Shown piece by piece: positions 33,338-42,334 of a stretch of DNA of 64,000 nt. The first letter of the stretch is position 1. Each line of letters opens with the position of its first letter. The position numbers and the translations under genes were made by a program. This DNA is from Kaistia sp. 32K. GTDB taxonomy: Bacteria; Pseudomonadota; Alphaproteobacteria; Rhizobiales; Kaistiaceae. The notes below the pieces were generated by a model that worked only from the letters and a program-made list of their open reading frames with translations, made no database searches and was not told the DNA's origin. The stretch spans positions 1,550,001 through 1,614,000 of the forward strand of contig NZ_AP024269.1 of NCBI RefSeq assembly GCF_016629525.1, given 5' to 3'.

Positions 33338-34580
33338 CGAGATCGAGGCGTTCCAGCTCGACTGGGACTTTTGGGCCCGCGACGACCAGTTTCCGCCCGA
33401 CGGCGACTGGCTCACCTGGCTGATGATCGGCGGTCGCGGCGCCGGCAAGACGCGCGCCGGCGCCGAATGGATCCGGGGCCTCGCGGCCGGCCGTCCCAGC
33501 TTCGCGGCTGCGCCGGTCGGGCGGATCGCGCTCGTCGGCGAGACGCTCGCCGATGTCCGCGACGTGATGATCGAGGGTGTCTCCGGCCTGCTCTCCGTGC
33601 ATCCGCGCCGGGAGCGGCCCAACTGGCAGCCGTCGCGGCGGCGGCTCGAATGGCCGAACGGCGCGGTGGCGCTCTGCTTTTCGTCGGAGGATCCCGAGAG
33701 CCTGCGCGGACCGCAATTCGAGGCGGCCTGGGCGGACGAGCTCGGCAAATGGCGCTATCCGGAGGCGTGCTGGGACATGCTGCAGTTCGGCCTCCGCCTC
33801 GGCGCGCTGCCGCGCCAGCTCGTCACCACGACGCCGCGTCCGATCCCGCTGCTGAAGCGGCTGCTCGCGGCCGAGCGGACGGTGATCACCCGCGCCGGAA
33901 CCTCGGCCAATCTCGCCAATCTGGCGCCGGGGTTTCTGGAGCGCGTCGTCGGGCGCTATCGCGGCACGCGGCTCGGCCGGCAGGAGATCGACGGCGAATG
34001 GATCGAGGATCGCGCCGACGCGCTCTGGAGCCGGAATGAAATCGAGGCGGCGCGCGTCGAGACGCCGCCGGAGCTTGTCCGCATCGCGGTTGCCGTCGAC
34101 CCGCCCGCCTCGCGGCGGAAGGGGGCGGATGCCTGCGGTATCGTCGCCTGCGGTCTCGCTGCCGACGGCATCGCCTATGTGCTGGCCGATCGCAGCCTCG
34201 CCGAGGTGAAGCCCGCCGCCTGGGCCGCGGCCGCGGTCGGGCTCTATCGCGCGCTCGACGCGGACATGCTCGTCGCGGAGGTCAACCAGGGCGGCGACAT
34301 GGTGGCGAGCGTCATCAACGAGGTCGATCCGGCCGTGCCGGTGACCTCGGTTCGCGCCACTCGCGGCAAATATCTGCGGGCCGAGCCGGTGGCGGCGCTC
34401 TATGCGCAGGGGCGCGTACGCCATGCCGGCACGTTCCCGGCGCTCGAGGACGAGATGGCCGATTTCGGCCCGGAAGGCTTGCCCAACGGCCGCTCGCCCG
34501 ACCGTCTCGACGCGCTGGTCTGGGCGCTCGCGGCGCTGATGCTGCGCGCGCCGGGTGAGCCGAGGATCCGGACGATGTGA
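33216..34580 (+). CDS. GTA large terminase (g2, packaging ATPase/nuclease)
   Basis: A 454-residue packaging motor. Walker A is MIGGRGAGKTRAG (about residues 70-82). Walker B is AAWADELGKW. The C-terminal RNase H-like nuclease has AVAVDPPASRRKGAD. The final NGRSPDRLDALVWAL is typical of GTA TerL. ATG 33216 is chosen because GAGGGGA lies upstream. The first ~40 residues are Arg-rich and poorly conserved because they share bases with the small-terminase gene. The TerL of headful-packaging GTAs cuts host DNA into capsid-size pieces. Confidence 0.93.
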   Translation: MPLETLPSTSRLSGRGFRRAWNSSTRRGLRPTRLLAELRPDEIEAFQLDWDFWARDDQFPPDGDWLTWLMIGGRGAGKTRAGAEWIRGLAAGRPSFAAAPVGRIALVGETLADVRDVMIEGVSGLLSVHPRRERPNWQPSRRRLEWPNGAVALCFSSEDPESLRGPQFEAAWADELGKWRYPEACWDMLQFGLRLGALPRQLVTTTPRPIPLLKRLLAAERTVITRAGTSANLANLAPGFLERVVGRYRGTRLGRQEIDGEWIEDRADALWSRNEIEAARVETPPELVRIAVAVDPPASRRKGADACGIVACGLAADGIAYVLADRSLAEVKPAAWAAAAVGLYRALDADMLVAEVNQGGDMVASVINEVDPAVPVTSVRATRGKYLRAEPVAALYAQGRVRHAGTFPALEDEMADFGPEGLPNGRSPDRLDALVWALAALMLRAPGEPRIRTM

Positions 34581-34726
34581 GCGTCAATCCGGCCGAAGGC
34601 AGGATCTTCGCTTGTCTTGGGAGGCGAATCCCCGGACGAGTCAGACTATCGTCGTTCCGGCGGAGTACCCTGTGCTCAGAGCGCCGGAGTTCGACAGGTC
34701 TGGATGGATCAAGTGGGGCGCTATCG

Positions 34727-35509
34727 ATGGAGTCGGTCTATCAGCTTTCGGTGCAGATGCTGTTCTTCTTGTTTGCCGTCTTTGGAATTGGCTTTTATCT
34801 GGTCGGAAGGCTGGCGCTCTACAGCCTGTCGCGGCATGCGTCGCATGACATCTTCTCGATGCCGCAGCCGGCCTTTCTCGGAACGATCGCCACCGCCTGG
34901 GCGCTTTCGCTCGGCTTCATCGCCGCCGACATCTGGGCGGTGAACTCGAAGGCGGACGAGGCGACGAGCATGGAACGCTCGACGATCTCGCGCCTGCTGC
35001 GCAGCGCCGAGCCGGATATCCTCGATTCCCAGCGCCTGGCCGAGGGCGTGATCGCCTACCGCAAGGACGTCGCGATCAAGGAGTGGCTTCAGGGCAAGAA
35101 CGTGGAGCCCGATCCCGATGTCGAGAAGACGCTGCACGATATTCACGGCGAGATCGCGTTGCTCGCCCGGGGCGGCGCGCCGTCGCCGCTGATCTCGCAG
35201 GTGATCCGTGATTTCAGCGACCTGCAGGAGGCCCGGAACCTTCGCCTCGCGGTCGGCAACACGTCGATCGACTTCTACAAATGGTATCTGGTGATGTTCC
35301 TGACGCTGCTGACCGCGATCACGCTGGCCGCGACGCATGCCGACCGGGCAAGGGCCGGGCGGCGGGCGCTGGCGATCTATGCGGTGACCGCTTCGGTGAG
35401 CCTCTGGATCCTGGCCATTCACGCAAATCCCTATGACGGGCTCGAGGAACTGCATCCCTCGCTCCTGTTCACGAACCATAAGCAGGTCGACCTCGCGCTC
35501 GAGCCGTGA
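34727..35509 (+). CDS. DUF4239-like membrane protein inserted in the GTA cluster
   Basis: A 260-residue protein with two N-terminal helices (about 7-31 and 50-68), a soluble helical domain (STISRLLRSAEPDILDSQRL) and two C-terminal helices (about 187-206 and 213-233). This is the layout of the protein at 30054. It is not part of known GTA clusters, yet it sits between terminase and portal in the GTA direction. No Shine-Dalgarno sequence is strong; ATG 34727 starts just before helix 1. Function is unknown. A repeat and an antisense GGDEF gene follow. Confidence 0.72.
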   Translation: MESVYQLSVQMLFFLFAVFGIGFYLVGRLALYSLSRHASHDIFSMPQPAFLGTIATAWALSLGFIAADIWAVNSKADEATSMERSTISRLLRSAEPDILDSQRLAEGVIAYRKDVAIKEWLQGKNVEPDPDVEKTLHDIHGEIALLARGGAPSPLISQVIRDFSDLQEARNLRLAVGNTSIDFYKWYLVMFLTLLTAITLAATHADRARAGRRALAIYAVTASVSLWILAIHANPYDGLEELHPSLLFTNHKQVDLALEP

Positions 35510-35521
35510 GGACACCTTTTT

Positions 35522-35644
35522 CACCTCTCCTATGGGGAGAGGTCGGAGCGCAGCTCCGGGTGAGGGGGTAGGGAACCATCCGGTTAGGGCTCAACCCCTC
35601 ACCCGCCGGCCTTCGGCCGTCGACCTCTCCCCATGGGAGAGGTG
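35522..35644. repeat. Family B palindromic repeat, copy 2
   Basis: Same structure as the copy at 22621, with CACCTCTCC-TATGGGGAGAGG and CCTCTCCCCATGGGAGAGGTG arms. It lies between the convergent DUF4239 and GGDEF genes. Confidence 0.88.
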
Positions 35645-35687
35645 AAGGAGCGCCGTCGCCTTCATCCAGGCATTTCGGGTCAGACGC

Positions 35688-36884
35688 TCAGGCCGACGGG
35701 ACGGGTTCCGGGTTTGCCGGAGAGCTTGCCGCGTCGTCCGGCAGGATTTCGCGGGCCGGCTGGCGCGCCGCGATGATCCGGTTGCGGCCGCCGCGCTTCG
35801 CCTCGTAGAGCGCGCGATCCGCCTCGGCGAGCACGCGATCGATATTGGCCGCCTGCGGTCCTCCGGCGGCGAGCCCGGCGCTGGCGGTGCAGGTCAGGCG
35901 CGTTTCGGCCTCGACCAGGGCGATGAAGCGGGCGCGCACCGCCTCGGCATGGCGCATGGCGCGGTCGAGCGTCGCGTCCTGCAGGATAACAGCGAATTCC
36001 TCGCCGCCGATCCGCGCGGCCGAGGCGCTGGCCGGAAGGTTCGCCTTCAGGGCCTCCGCGAACAGCGAGATGACCCGGTCGCCCATGGCGTGGCCGTGCG
36101 TGTCGTTGATCGACTTGAACTCGTCGATGTCGAAGAGGAGCGTGACGTCGGTCGGCTTCATCTCGCCGGCATGGGTCTCGAACAGGGCGCGGCGGTTCAT
36201 CAGCCCGGTCAGCGGATCGGTGAGCGCCTCGCGCCGGTGCGCCTGGGCGGTGCGGATCTGGCTCAGCGCCATCGTCATGGCGCCGAGCGCCGGAATCGCG
36301 CCGATCACCAGCATGACGGAGAGATCCTGGGCCCAGTTTCGCGGCGGCCCGGTTACCACGATGCCGTCGCGGACCAGCACCAGCACCGCGCGCGGCAGAA
36401 AGGAAAGCCCGACGAGCAGATAGAGCGAGGCGATGCCGAGCGTCGTCATCGGCGCCTGCTCGCGCGCCCGCCAGAACTGATACGACGTCATGAGAAGCAG
36501 CGCCGCCGAGCCCGTGAAGCCGACGGCATAGGTGATGCCGTTGTAGCCGGAGAGAAGCGGCAGCAGCATCGGGATTGCGGTGACGAGGCTCGCAGTCGCG
36601 ATCCGCCGCCAGGGCGATCCGCCCAGCCGGAACTGCGTCGCGCTGCCGTAGAGATTGGCGATGCCGCCGAGCAGCAACGCGAAGGCGATGCCCAGCACCC
36701 AGTTCGACGGGTGGAAACTGTCGAGCGTCGAAAACCCGACGCTGACGGCAATCATCACCGCGCCAATCGCGCACGTCAGGAGAAAGCCATCTCCGCGCGA
36801 CGTCTTCCAGGCCGCGAACAGGATGACGGAGAGGAACGCGGTGGCGAAGCCGATGGCGACGAGGAGCGAGGCGAAGTCGAGCAC
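35688..36884 (-). CDS. Membrane-bound GGDEF diguanylate cyclase
   Basis: A 398-residue protein with six or seven membrane helices in residues 1-205 and a GGDEF domain from about 213 to 375. The start of the domain is LTDPLTGLMNRRALFE, the Mg-binding Asp is in LFDIDEFKSIND, and the active-site motif is GGEEF (293-297). No RxxD inhibition site is seen upstream of GGEEF, so product feedback should be weak. It makes cyclic di-GMP. It is antisense to the GTA genes and lies between terminase and portal. Confidence 0.92.
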   Translation of the reverse strand: MLDFASLLVAIGFATAFLSVILFAAWKTSRGDGFLLTCAIGAVMIAVSVGFSTLDSFHPSNWVLGIAFALLLGGIANLYGSATQFRLGGSPWRRIATASLVTAIPMLLPLLSGYNGITYAVGFTGSAALLLMTSYQFWRAREQAPMTTLGIASLYLLVGLSFLPRAVLVLVRDGIVVTGPPRNWAQDLSVMLVIGAIPALGAMTMALSQIRTAQAHRREALTDPLTGLMNRRALFETHAGEMKPTDVTLLFDIDEFKSINDTHGHAMGDRVISLFAEALKANLPASASAARIGGEEFAVILQDATLDRAMRHAEAVRARFIALVEAETRLTCTASAGLAAGGPQAANIDRVLAEADRALYEAKRGGRNRIIAARQPAREILPDDAASSPANPEPVPSA

Positions 36885-37184
36885 CGGATGGACCCCTGGT
36901 GGCGCGTTGCCTTGTGGCCGGAATGCGTTGCGAGGGCTCTGGTTCGAGCCTCGTCTTCAGTGTCTGCGCCCATAGTTCATTGGGTGAACGAGAACGCAAG
37001 AGGCAGCCGCGCCGTTTGGCGCTGCCTGGCCGTGTAGATGCCAGTGTCGGAGTTGCATGGCAAGGGCGCCGGCAACCCGATTTCGTCGCCTGGCGGGAAG
37101 TCGTTCCGGAGCCGGCCGCTCGGGAAGGCTGCCCCGCTTCCGCCCTCCGGCGGTTCCGGACGGTGAGCTTTGATCGGAGACGTC
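36885..37184. other. 300-base gap without recognisable genes
   Basis: Between the divergent GGDEF and portal genes. I see no repeat, RNA gene or strong promoter motif. It must hold any promoter that drives the portal gene if transcription from the terminase side is broken by the insertion. Confidence 0.5.
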
Positions 37185-38405
37185 ATGAAACCGAGCCTCT
37201 TTTCCCGTCTCTTGGGCGGGCGTCGCGCCGCCGTGCCCGAGGCGAAGGCATCGCGCGCCGGTCCGCTGATCGCGCTGCAGGGGCAGGGCAGGCCCGCCTG
37301 GACGGCGCGCGACCTCGCCTCGCTCTCCCGCGAAGGCTTCATGAAGAACGCCATCGTCTATCGCGCCGTGTCGATGATCGCGGAAGCGGCCGCCTCGGTG
37401 CCGCCTCTTCTCTATGAAGGCGACGCCGAGCGGCCGGACCATCCCTTGCTGGCGCTGGTTTCCCGCCCGAACGGCCGCCAGTCCGGCTCGGCGTTTCTGG
37501 CGACGCTCTACGCCAACCTGCTCGTTTCCGGCAACGCCTATGCCGAACTGGTCCAGCTCGGGGCCGAACCGGCGGAACTGCATGCGCTGCGGCCCGACCG
37601 GATGAAGGTCGTGCCGGGGGCGGACGGCTGGCCGGAGGCGTATGAATACACCGTCGCCGGCCGGTCGGTGCGCTTCGCGATCGAGGACGGCCTGTCGCCG
37701 ATCCTGCATCTCCGCCTGTTTCACCCGCTCGACGACCATTATGGCTTCGCGCCGCTGGAGGCGGCGGCGGTCGCGCTCGACCTGCACAACGCCGCCGGCG
37801 CCTGGAACAAGGCGCTGCTCGACAATGCGGCGCGGCCCTCCGGCGCGCTGGTCTACAAGGGCGAGGGCGGCGCCAATCTCAGCCAGGAGCAGTTCGAGCG
37901 GCTGAAGCGCGAGCTGGAGGCGAACTATACCGGCGCGGTCAATGCCGGGCGGCCGCTGCTGCTGGAAGGCGGGCTCGACTGGACGTCGATGGCGCTCACC
38001 CCGCACGACATGGATTTCATCGAAGCCAAGAACGGCGCGGCGCGCGAGATCGCGCTCGCCTTCGGCGTGCCGCCGATGCTGCTCGGCATTCCCGGCGACA
38101 ACACCTTTTCCAATTATGCCGAGGCGAACCGGGTGTTCTGGCGCCAGACGGTGCTGCCGCTGGTTAGCCGCACCGCCGACGCGCTCACCGCCTGGCTGTC
38201 GCCGCATTATCCGGGCGCGCCGCGCCTCGGCTTCGACACTGACGCCGTCGAGGCGCTTTCGGCCGATCGCGCCGCGCTCTGGGCAAGGGTCGGCGCCGCC
38301 GATTTTCTCACCCGCGACGAGAAGCGCCAGGCGGTCGGCTATGGCGCGGCGGGGCAAGGAAACGAGGATAGAGACGAGGAAGGAGAGGAGCGGTGGACGA
38401 CGTGA
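37185..38405 (+). CDS. GTA portal protein (g3, HK97 family)
   Basis: A 406-residue HK97-type portal, the dodecameric ring at the capsid vertex through which DNA enters. Typical blocks are ALQGQGRPAWTARDLA, NAIVYRAVSMIAEAAASVPPLLYEG, LVSGNAYAEL, FHPLDDHYGFAPLEAAAVAL, and IALAFGVPPMLLGIPGDNTFSNYAEA. ATG 37185 follows GGAG; TTG 37170 is an alternative. The 3' end overlaps the next gene by 13 bases. Confidence 0.95.
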   Translation: MKPSLFSRLLGGRRAAVPEAKASRAGPLIALQGQGRPAWTARDLASLSREGFMKNAIVYRAVSMIAEAAASVPPLLYEGDAERPDHPLLALVSRPNGRQSGSAFLATLYANLLVSGNAYAELVQLGAEPAELHALRPDRMKVVPGADGWPEAYEYTVAGRSVRFAIEDGLSPILHLRLFHPLDDHYGFAPLEAAAVALDLHNAAGAWNKALLDNAARPSGALVYKGEGGANLSQEQFERLKRELEANYTGAVNAGRPLLLEGGLDWTSMALTPHDMDFIEAKNGAAREIALAFGVPPMLLGIPGDNTFSNYAEANRVFWRQTVLPLVSRTADALTAWLSPHYPGAPRLGFDTDAVEALSADRAALWARVGAADFLTRDEKRQAVGYGAAGQGNEDRDEEGEERWTT

Positions 38406-38581
38406 CCCGCAGCTTCGCCGAACGCGGCGACCTCGCGCATCTCGCGCTCTTCCTCTGGGCCTCGGGCGCCAGCGGCCTCCTGGTCTGGGCGCTGAAGGAA
38501 CTCGCCAATTCCAACCGCCGCTTCAACGACTTCGTCGCCGAAATCGCCCGGCTGAATCGGTTCTTCAATGATCGCCGGTAA
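38393..38581 (+). CDS. Small GTA protein (g3.5-like)
   Basis: A 62-residue protein starting with GTG 38393 behind AAGGAGAGGAGC and overlapping the portal gene. Sequence MDDVTRSFAERGDLAHLALF with one hydrophobic helix, then ALKELANSNRRFNDFVAEIAR. A gene of this size at this position is a regular part of alphaproteobacterial GTA clusters (g3.5). The role is unknown. Confidence 0.75.
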   Translation: MDDVTRSFAERGDLAHLALFLWASGASGLLVWALKELANSNRRFNDFVAEIARLNRFFNDRR

Positions 38582-38724
38582 GGGATTCTGGGATTGGGGT
38601 ATTTCGGGGCGGCGGCCAACTTCTCCCTCAACACCAGACTGAGGCAATGAGGCCGGGTGCGCTGGATGAGCGCGGCGATCCGCATCGCCTGTAAGTAAGT
38701 AGCATCCGACGTCACACCCTCCAT

Positions 38725-38824
38725 CGTCATCCCTGCGAAAGCAGGGATCCATGCCGCCCCGGGGCGCCCAACCGCGGAGGCTTGCGCGGCGTGAAGATGG
38801 ATCCCTGCTTTCGCAGGGATGACG
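38725..38824. repeat. Family A palindromic repeat, copy 7 (symmetric)
   Basis: Both arms are of the CCTGCGAAAGCAGGGATCC type, giving CGTCATCCCTGCGAAAGCAG at the left and CTGCTTTCGCAGGGATGACG at the right. It lies in the 501-base gap between g3.5 and the protease. The rest of the gap holds only the doubtful small frame at 38902. Confidence 0.85.
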
Positions 38825-38901
38825 GCGAGCCTGAGGAGGCGCCAAGGGAGGCTCCTGCCATTCTTCTCCCTCCCTCTGCGCAAACTGGAGACAGTGCCGA
38901 A

Positions 38902-39018
38902 ATGACCGCGATGTTGAACCGCATGCTCCGGCGGATCGCGCCGGACCACCGGCAGGTGTTTCGCGATTTCGTGGGCGCGCTGGAGCGCCTGATTTCGCGC
39001 GAGGCCGGCCAGGGCTGA
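38902..39018 (+). CDS. Doubtful 38-residue protein between g3.5 and the protease
   Basis: MTAMLNRMLRRIAPDHRQVF followed by RDFVGALERLISREAGQG. It is helical and amphipathic with no repeat-derived sequence after its ATG. A longer reading starts at 38782 inside the family A repeat and is unlikely. It could be a remnant of a GTA-associated gene or chance. No good ribosome binding site. Confidence 0.3.
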   Translation: MTAMLNRMLRRIAPDHRQVFRDFVGALERLISREAGQG

Positions 39019-39082
39019 GCCGTCCGTTCCAACCCCTTGATCCGACTCCCTTTCCCGCGGCGCTCGCCGCGAAGGAGACCGC

Positions 39083-39628
39083 ATGGCCATCCCGCAGACG
39101 CCCGCCCTCGAGACCAAGTTCGCCGCCGCCGACCTTTCCGGCATCGATGGCGAAGGGGTCTTTTCCGGCTATGCTAGCCTGTTCGGCACGGCCGACCTTT
39201 CCGGCGATCTCGTCATGCCGGGCGCGTTTCGCCGCTCGCTGGCGAACCGGAGCGCCGGCGGCATCCGCATGCTCTACCAGCACGATCCGGCCGAGCCGAT
39301 CGGCGTCTGGATGGAGATCCGCGAGGACCCGCGCGGCCTGTTCGTGCGCGGCCGCCTCATGCCCGACGTGGCGCGCGGCCGCGAGGTGGCGAGCCTGATG
39401 CGGGCCGGCGCGCTCGACGGGCTCTCGATCGGCTTCAAGACCGTCAAGGCCCGCGCCGACCGCACGGCCGGAATCCGCAAGCTGATCGAGATCGATCTCT
39501 GGGAGATCTCGGTCGTCACCTTCCCGATGCAGCCCGACGCCCGCGTTTCGACCGTGAAGACCACCGGCTTGGCGGCGCGGATGCGCCGGGCTGCCCGCTC
39601 CCTCCACCCCATAAGGACAACGCGATGA
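39083..39628 (+). CDS. GTA prohead protease (g4, HK97 U35 family)
   Basis: A 181-residue serine protease that trims the capsid N-terminus during maturation. His67 (LYQHDPAEPIGVW) and Ser115 (LDGLSIGFKT) are the catalytic residues. The third is probably the Glu in LWEISVVTFPM. GAAGGAGA precedes the ATG. The stop overlaps the capsid start (ATGA). Confidence 0.94.
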   Translation: MAIPQTPALETKFAAADLSGIDGEGVFSGYASLFGTADLSGDLVMPGAFRRSLANRSAGGIRMLYQHDPAEPIGVWMEIREDPRGLFVRGRLMPDVARGREVASLMRAGALDGLSIGFKTVKARADRTAGIRKLIEIDLWEISVVTFPMQPDARVSTVKTTGLAARMRRAARSLHPIRTTR

Positions 39629-40854
39629 CCGAGACCCACTCCGCCGCCCCCGAAGCGAAAGCCGCCGAGAGCGGCGACGTTTCCGCCGCTTTTGATGATT
39701 TCATGCGCGCCTTCGAGGCGTTCAAGGACACCAATGACGAGCGGCTCGCCGAGATCGAGACCAAGCTCACGGCCGACGTCGTCACCACCGACAAGCTCGA
39801 CCGCATCAACAAGGCGCTGGACGAGCTGACGCTGAAGGGCCGCCGTCCGCCGCTCTCGGCCGAGCGCGGGCCGGCCCGGCCTTCCGAGCACAAGCAGGCC
39901 TTCGAGAGCTATGTGCGCGGCGGCGACGAGGACGGCTTCCGTCGGCTGGAGCAGAAGGCGCTCTCGGCAGGCTCCAACGCCGATGGTGGCTATCTCGTGC
40001 CGATCGAGACGGAGACGGAAATCGGCAAGCGCCTCGCCGCGATCTCGCCGATCCGCGCCATCGCCGATGTCCGCCAGGTCTCTTCCGGCACCTATCGCAA
40101 GCCCTTCATGACCGCCGGGCCGGCGGTCGGCTGGGCCGGCGAGACCGATGCGCGCCCGCAGACGGCGTCGCCCACCATCGCCGCGCTCGATTTCCCGGCG
40201 ATGGAGCTCTACGCCATGCCGGCGGCGACCGCGGCGCTCCTCGACGACTCGGCCGTCAACATCGACGACTGGATCGCCGCCGAGGTGGAGGGCGCCTTCG
40301 CGGCGCAGGAGGGCACCGCCTTTGTCTCCGGCGACGGCAGCAACAAGCCGAAGGGCTTCCTCGCCTATGCGACCGCCGCCGAGGCGAGCTGGGTCTGGGG
40401 CAAGCTCGGCTATGTCGTGACGGGCACCTCGGGCGCGCTGCCCTCCAGCAATCCGTCCGACGTGCTGGTCGACCTGATCTACACGCTGAAGGCCGGCTAT
40501 CGCGCCAATGCCCGCTTCGTCCTGAACCGCCGCACCCAGGCTTCGATCCGCAAGCTGAAGGACGCCGACGGCCATTATCTCTGGCAGCCCGCGGCGGTGG
40601 CGGGCGGCGAGGCGTCGCTGCTGGGCTTCCCGGTCACAGAGGCCGAGGACATGCCCGACATCGGCGCCAATTCGCTGTCGCTCGCCTTCGGCGATTTCAA
40701 ACGCGGCTACCTCGTCGTCGACCGCCTCGGCGTCCGTGTGCTGCGCGATCCCTATTCCGCCAAGCCCTACGTCCTCTTCTACACCACCAAGCGCGTCGGC
40801 GGCGGCGTCCAGGACTTTGACGCCATCAAGCTGCTGAAGTTCGGCACGAGCTAG
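39625..40854 (+). CDS. GTA major capsid protein (g5, HK97 fold)
   Basis: A 409-residue HK97-fold capsid protein. The N-terminal ~105 residues are the helical delta/scaffold part (FDDFMRAFEAFKDTNDERLAEIE) removed by the protease. The core has LSAGSNADGGYLVPIETETE, AMPAATAALLDDSAVNIDDWI, GDGSNKPKGFL and FGDFKRGYLVVDRLGVRVLRDPY. It overlaps the protease stop by four bases and follows it in the usual order. Confidence 0.95.
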   Translation: MTETHSAAPEAKAAESGDVSAAFDDFMRAFEAFKDTNDERLAEIETKLTADVVTTDKLDRINKALDELTLKGRRPPLSAERGPARPSEHKQAFESYVRGGDEDGFRRLEQKALSAGSNADGGYLVPIETETEIGKRLAAISPIRAIADVRQVSSGTYRKPFMTAGPAVGWAGETDARPQTASPTIAALDFPAMELYAMPAATAALLDDSAVNIDDWIAAEVEGAFAAQEGTAFVSGDGSNKPKGFLAYATAAEASWVWGKLGYVVTGTSGALPSSNPSDVLVDLIYTLKAGYRANARFVLNRRTQASIRKLKDADGHYLWQPAAVAGGEASLLGFPVTEAEDMPDIGANSLSLAFGDFKRGYLVVDRLGVRVLRDPYSAKPYVLFYTTKRVGGGVQDFDAIKLLKFGTS

Positions 40855-40870
40855 GGCTGCGGGGCTCTGT

Positions 40871-40973
40871 CGTCATCCTCGCGAAGGCGAGGATCCATGC
40901 AGCCGAAGCGTTGCCCGCGTGAACCTCCCCGCGCCACGGCTGAATGGATCCCGGGTCTCCGCCCGGGATGACG
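40871..40973. repeat. Family A palindromic repeat, copy 8
   Basis: Left arm CGTCATCCTCGCGAAGGCGA with GGATCCATG; right arm ATGGATCCCGGGTCTCCGCC with CGGGATGACG. The two arms are of different types. It begins 17 bases after the capsid stop. Confidence 0.85.
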
Positions 40974-41006
40974 GCGAGCGTGTGGGCAGCAGGGCGCCAC
41001 GATCTT

Positions 41007-41030
41007 CTCCCTCCCCGCAGGGGGAGGGAG
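41007..41030. repeat. Short G/C hairpin between two family A copies
   Basis: CTCCCTCCCC-GCAG-GGGGAGGGAG, a ten-base stem with four-base loop. It may act as a weak terminator or be an end of the family D element at 41197. Confidence 0.55.
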
Positions 41031-41068
41031 TGGCCCTGTGAGGCTCCGTCCGACGTCACCCCCTCCGC

Positions 41069-41171
41069 CGTCATCCTCGCGAAGGCGAGGATCCATGCAG
41101 CGGGGTTGCCGGGAGGTTTCGCTTCCCGATGCCACGGCTGCATGGATCCCGGGTCTCCGCCCGGGATGACG
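41069..41171. repeat. Family A palindromic repeat, copy 9
   Basis: Same arm combination as copy 8, in the same orientation, about 200 bases downstream. With copies 8 and the G/C-rich element after it, it fills the 584-base gap between capsid and adaptor genes. Confidence 0.85.
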
Positions 41172-41196
41172 GCGAGCGTGGGGCTGGCGCCCTCTT

Positions 41197-41325
41197 CTCC
41201 CTCCCCCCTGTGGGGAGGGCGGGGTTGGGGGTACCGGCGCCGAATGTGGAGATTAGCCGGCTGAGAACCGCCTGAGACTTCGCAGGTGGCACCCCCTCCC
41301 TAACCCTCCCCACAAGGGGGAGGGA
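41197..41325. repeat. Family D G/C-rich inverted element
   Basis: Left end CTCCCTCCCCCCTGTGGGG and AGGGCGGGGTTGGGGGT; right end ACCCCCTCCCTAACCCTCCC and CACAAGGGGGAGGGA. The ends are inverted copies of each other. I see this element once in the window, with a half-site at 41007. Confidence 0.6.
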
Positions 41326-41438
41326 ATCGAACTCGAAACGGCCGACCCCGGTCCCCCTCCCGCCGGGGCTCGCCGGGAGCGGCGCCTGGCCTCCCGCCGG
41401 CGCCGCTCCATCCAATTCATTCCCATCCAGGAGCCATC

Positions 41439-42008
41439 ATGACCGCAGCGCTCGTTTCCGGGCCGGCGACCGAGCCGGTGTCGCTCGCCGACGTCAAGGC
41501 GCATCTGCGCGTCGACGGCACGGCGGAGGACGATCTGATCGCCGCCGCGATTGTGGCGGCGCGCACCCATGTCGAGAGCGAGACGAGGCGTAAGCTGATC
41601 GCGCAATCCTGGCGGATCTATCTTGATGAATGGCCGTCCGGCCGCGCCATCGAGCTGCCCATCGCGCCGCTGATCTCGGTCGAGAGTGTCACGCTCTACG
41701 ACGTCGTCGGCGCGGCGCATGTCCTCGACCCGGCGGACTACCGCGTCGACGCCGCCCGCCTGCCGCCGCGCATCGTGGCGAGGCTGAAGCCGGCCGTGGC
41801 ACTCTATGACAACGGCATCGAGATCGACGTCAACGCCGGCTATGGCGTGACCAGCCTCGCGGTGCCGGCGCCGCTGCGGCAGGCGATCCTGATGCTCGTC
41901 GCGCACTGGTACGAGCATCGCGGCGCCGTCGGCTTCGACCAGGCCGGCGACGTCGCGCCGCTCGGCTTCGAGGCGCTGGTCGCGCCCTACCGGGTGCGCT
42001 CGCTGTGA
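41439..42008 (+). CDS. GTA head-tail adaptor (g6)
   Basis: A 189-residue connector protein of the phage head-tail connector (gp6-like) group. Characteristic start PVSLADVKAHLRVDGTAEDDLIAAAIVAARTHVE... and RLPPRIVARLKPAVALYDNGIEI, AILMLVAHWYEHRGAV. It docks on the portal ring. AGGAG precedes ATG 41439. The stop overlaps the next gene. GTA order supports the identity. Confidence 0.9.
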   Translation: MTAALVSGPATEPVSLADVKAHLRVDGTAEDDLIAAAIVAARTHVESETRRKLIAQSWRIYLDEWPSGRAIELPIAPLISVESVTLYDVVGAAHVLDPADYRVDAARLPPRIVARLKPAVALYDNGIEIDVNAGYGVTSLAVPAPLRQAILMLVAHWYEHRGAVGFDQAGDVAPLGFEALVAPYRVRSL

Positions 42009-42334
42009 CCGGCTTCGACCCCGGCCAACTCTCGAGCCGCGTCGTCCTCGAGCGTGCCGTTCGCACGGCGGACGGCGCCGGCGGCGCGACCATCGCCTGG
42101 GAGCCCGTCGCCACCCTCTGGGCGGCGATCGAGCCCGTCGTGGCCGACGAGAGCTTTGCCGCCGACCGGCTTTCGACCCGCGTCACGCACCGGATCCGGA
42201 TCCGCTTTCGCACCGATCTCGAGGGCGGCATGCGGATCGCGCATCGCGGCCGTGTGTTGCGGATCGCTGCCTGGCGCGATCCGGACGAGACGCGGCGCTT
42301 TCTCGTTCTCGAATCTGCGGAGGAACGGGCATGA
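42005..42334 (+). CDS. GTA head closure/stopper protein (g7)
   Basis: A 109-residue head-tail joining protein of the Phage_H_T_join group. Typical blocks are LSSRVVLERAVRTADGAGGATI, VATLWAAIEPV and THRIRIRFRTDLEGGMRI. GTG 42005 overlaps the adaptor stop. It closes the portal after DNA packaging. Confidence 0.88.
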   Translation: MTGFDPGQLSSRVVLERAVRTADGAGGATIAWEPVATLWAAIEPVVADESFAADRLSTRVTHRIRIRFRTDLEGGMRIAHRGRVLRIAAWRDPDETRRFLVLESAEERA

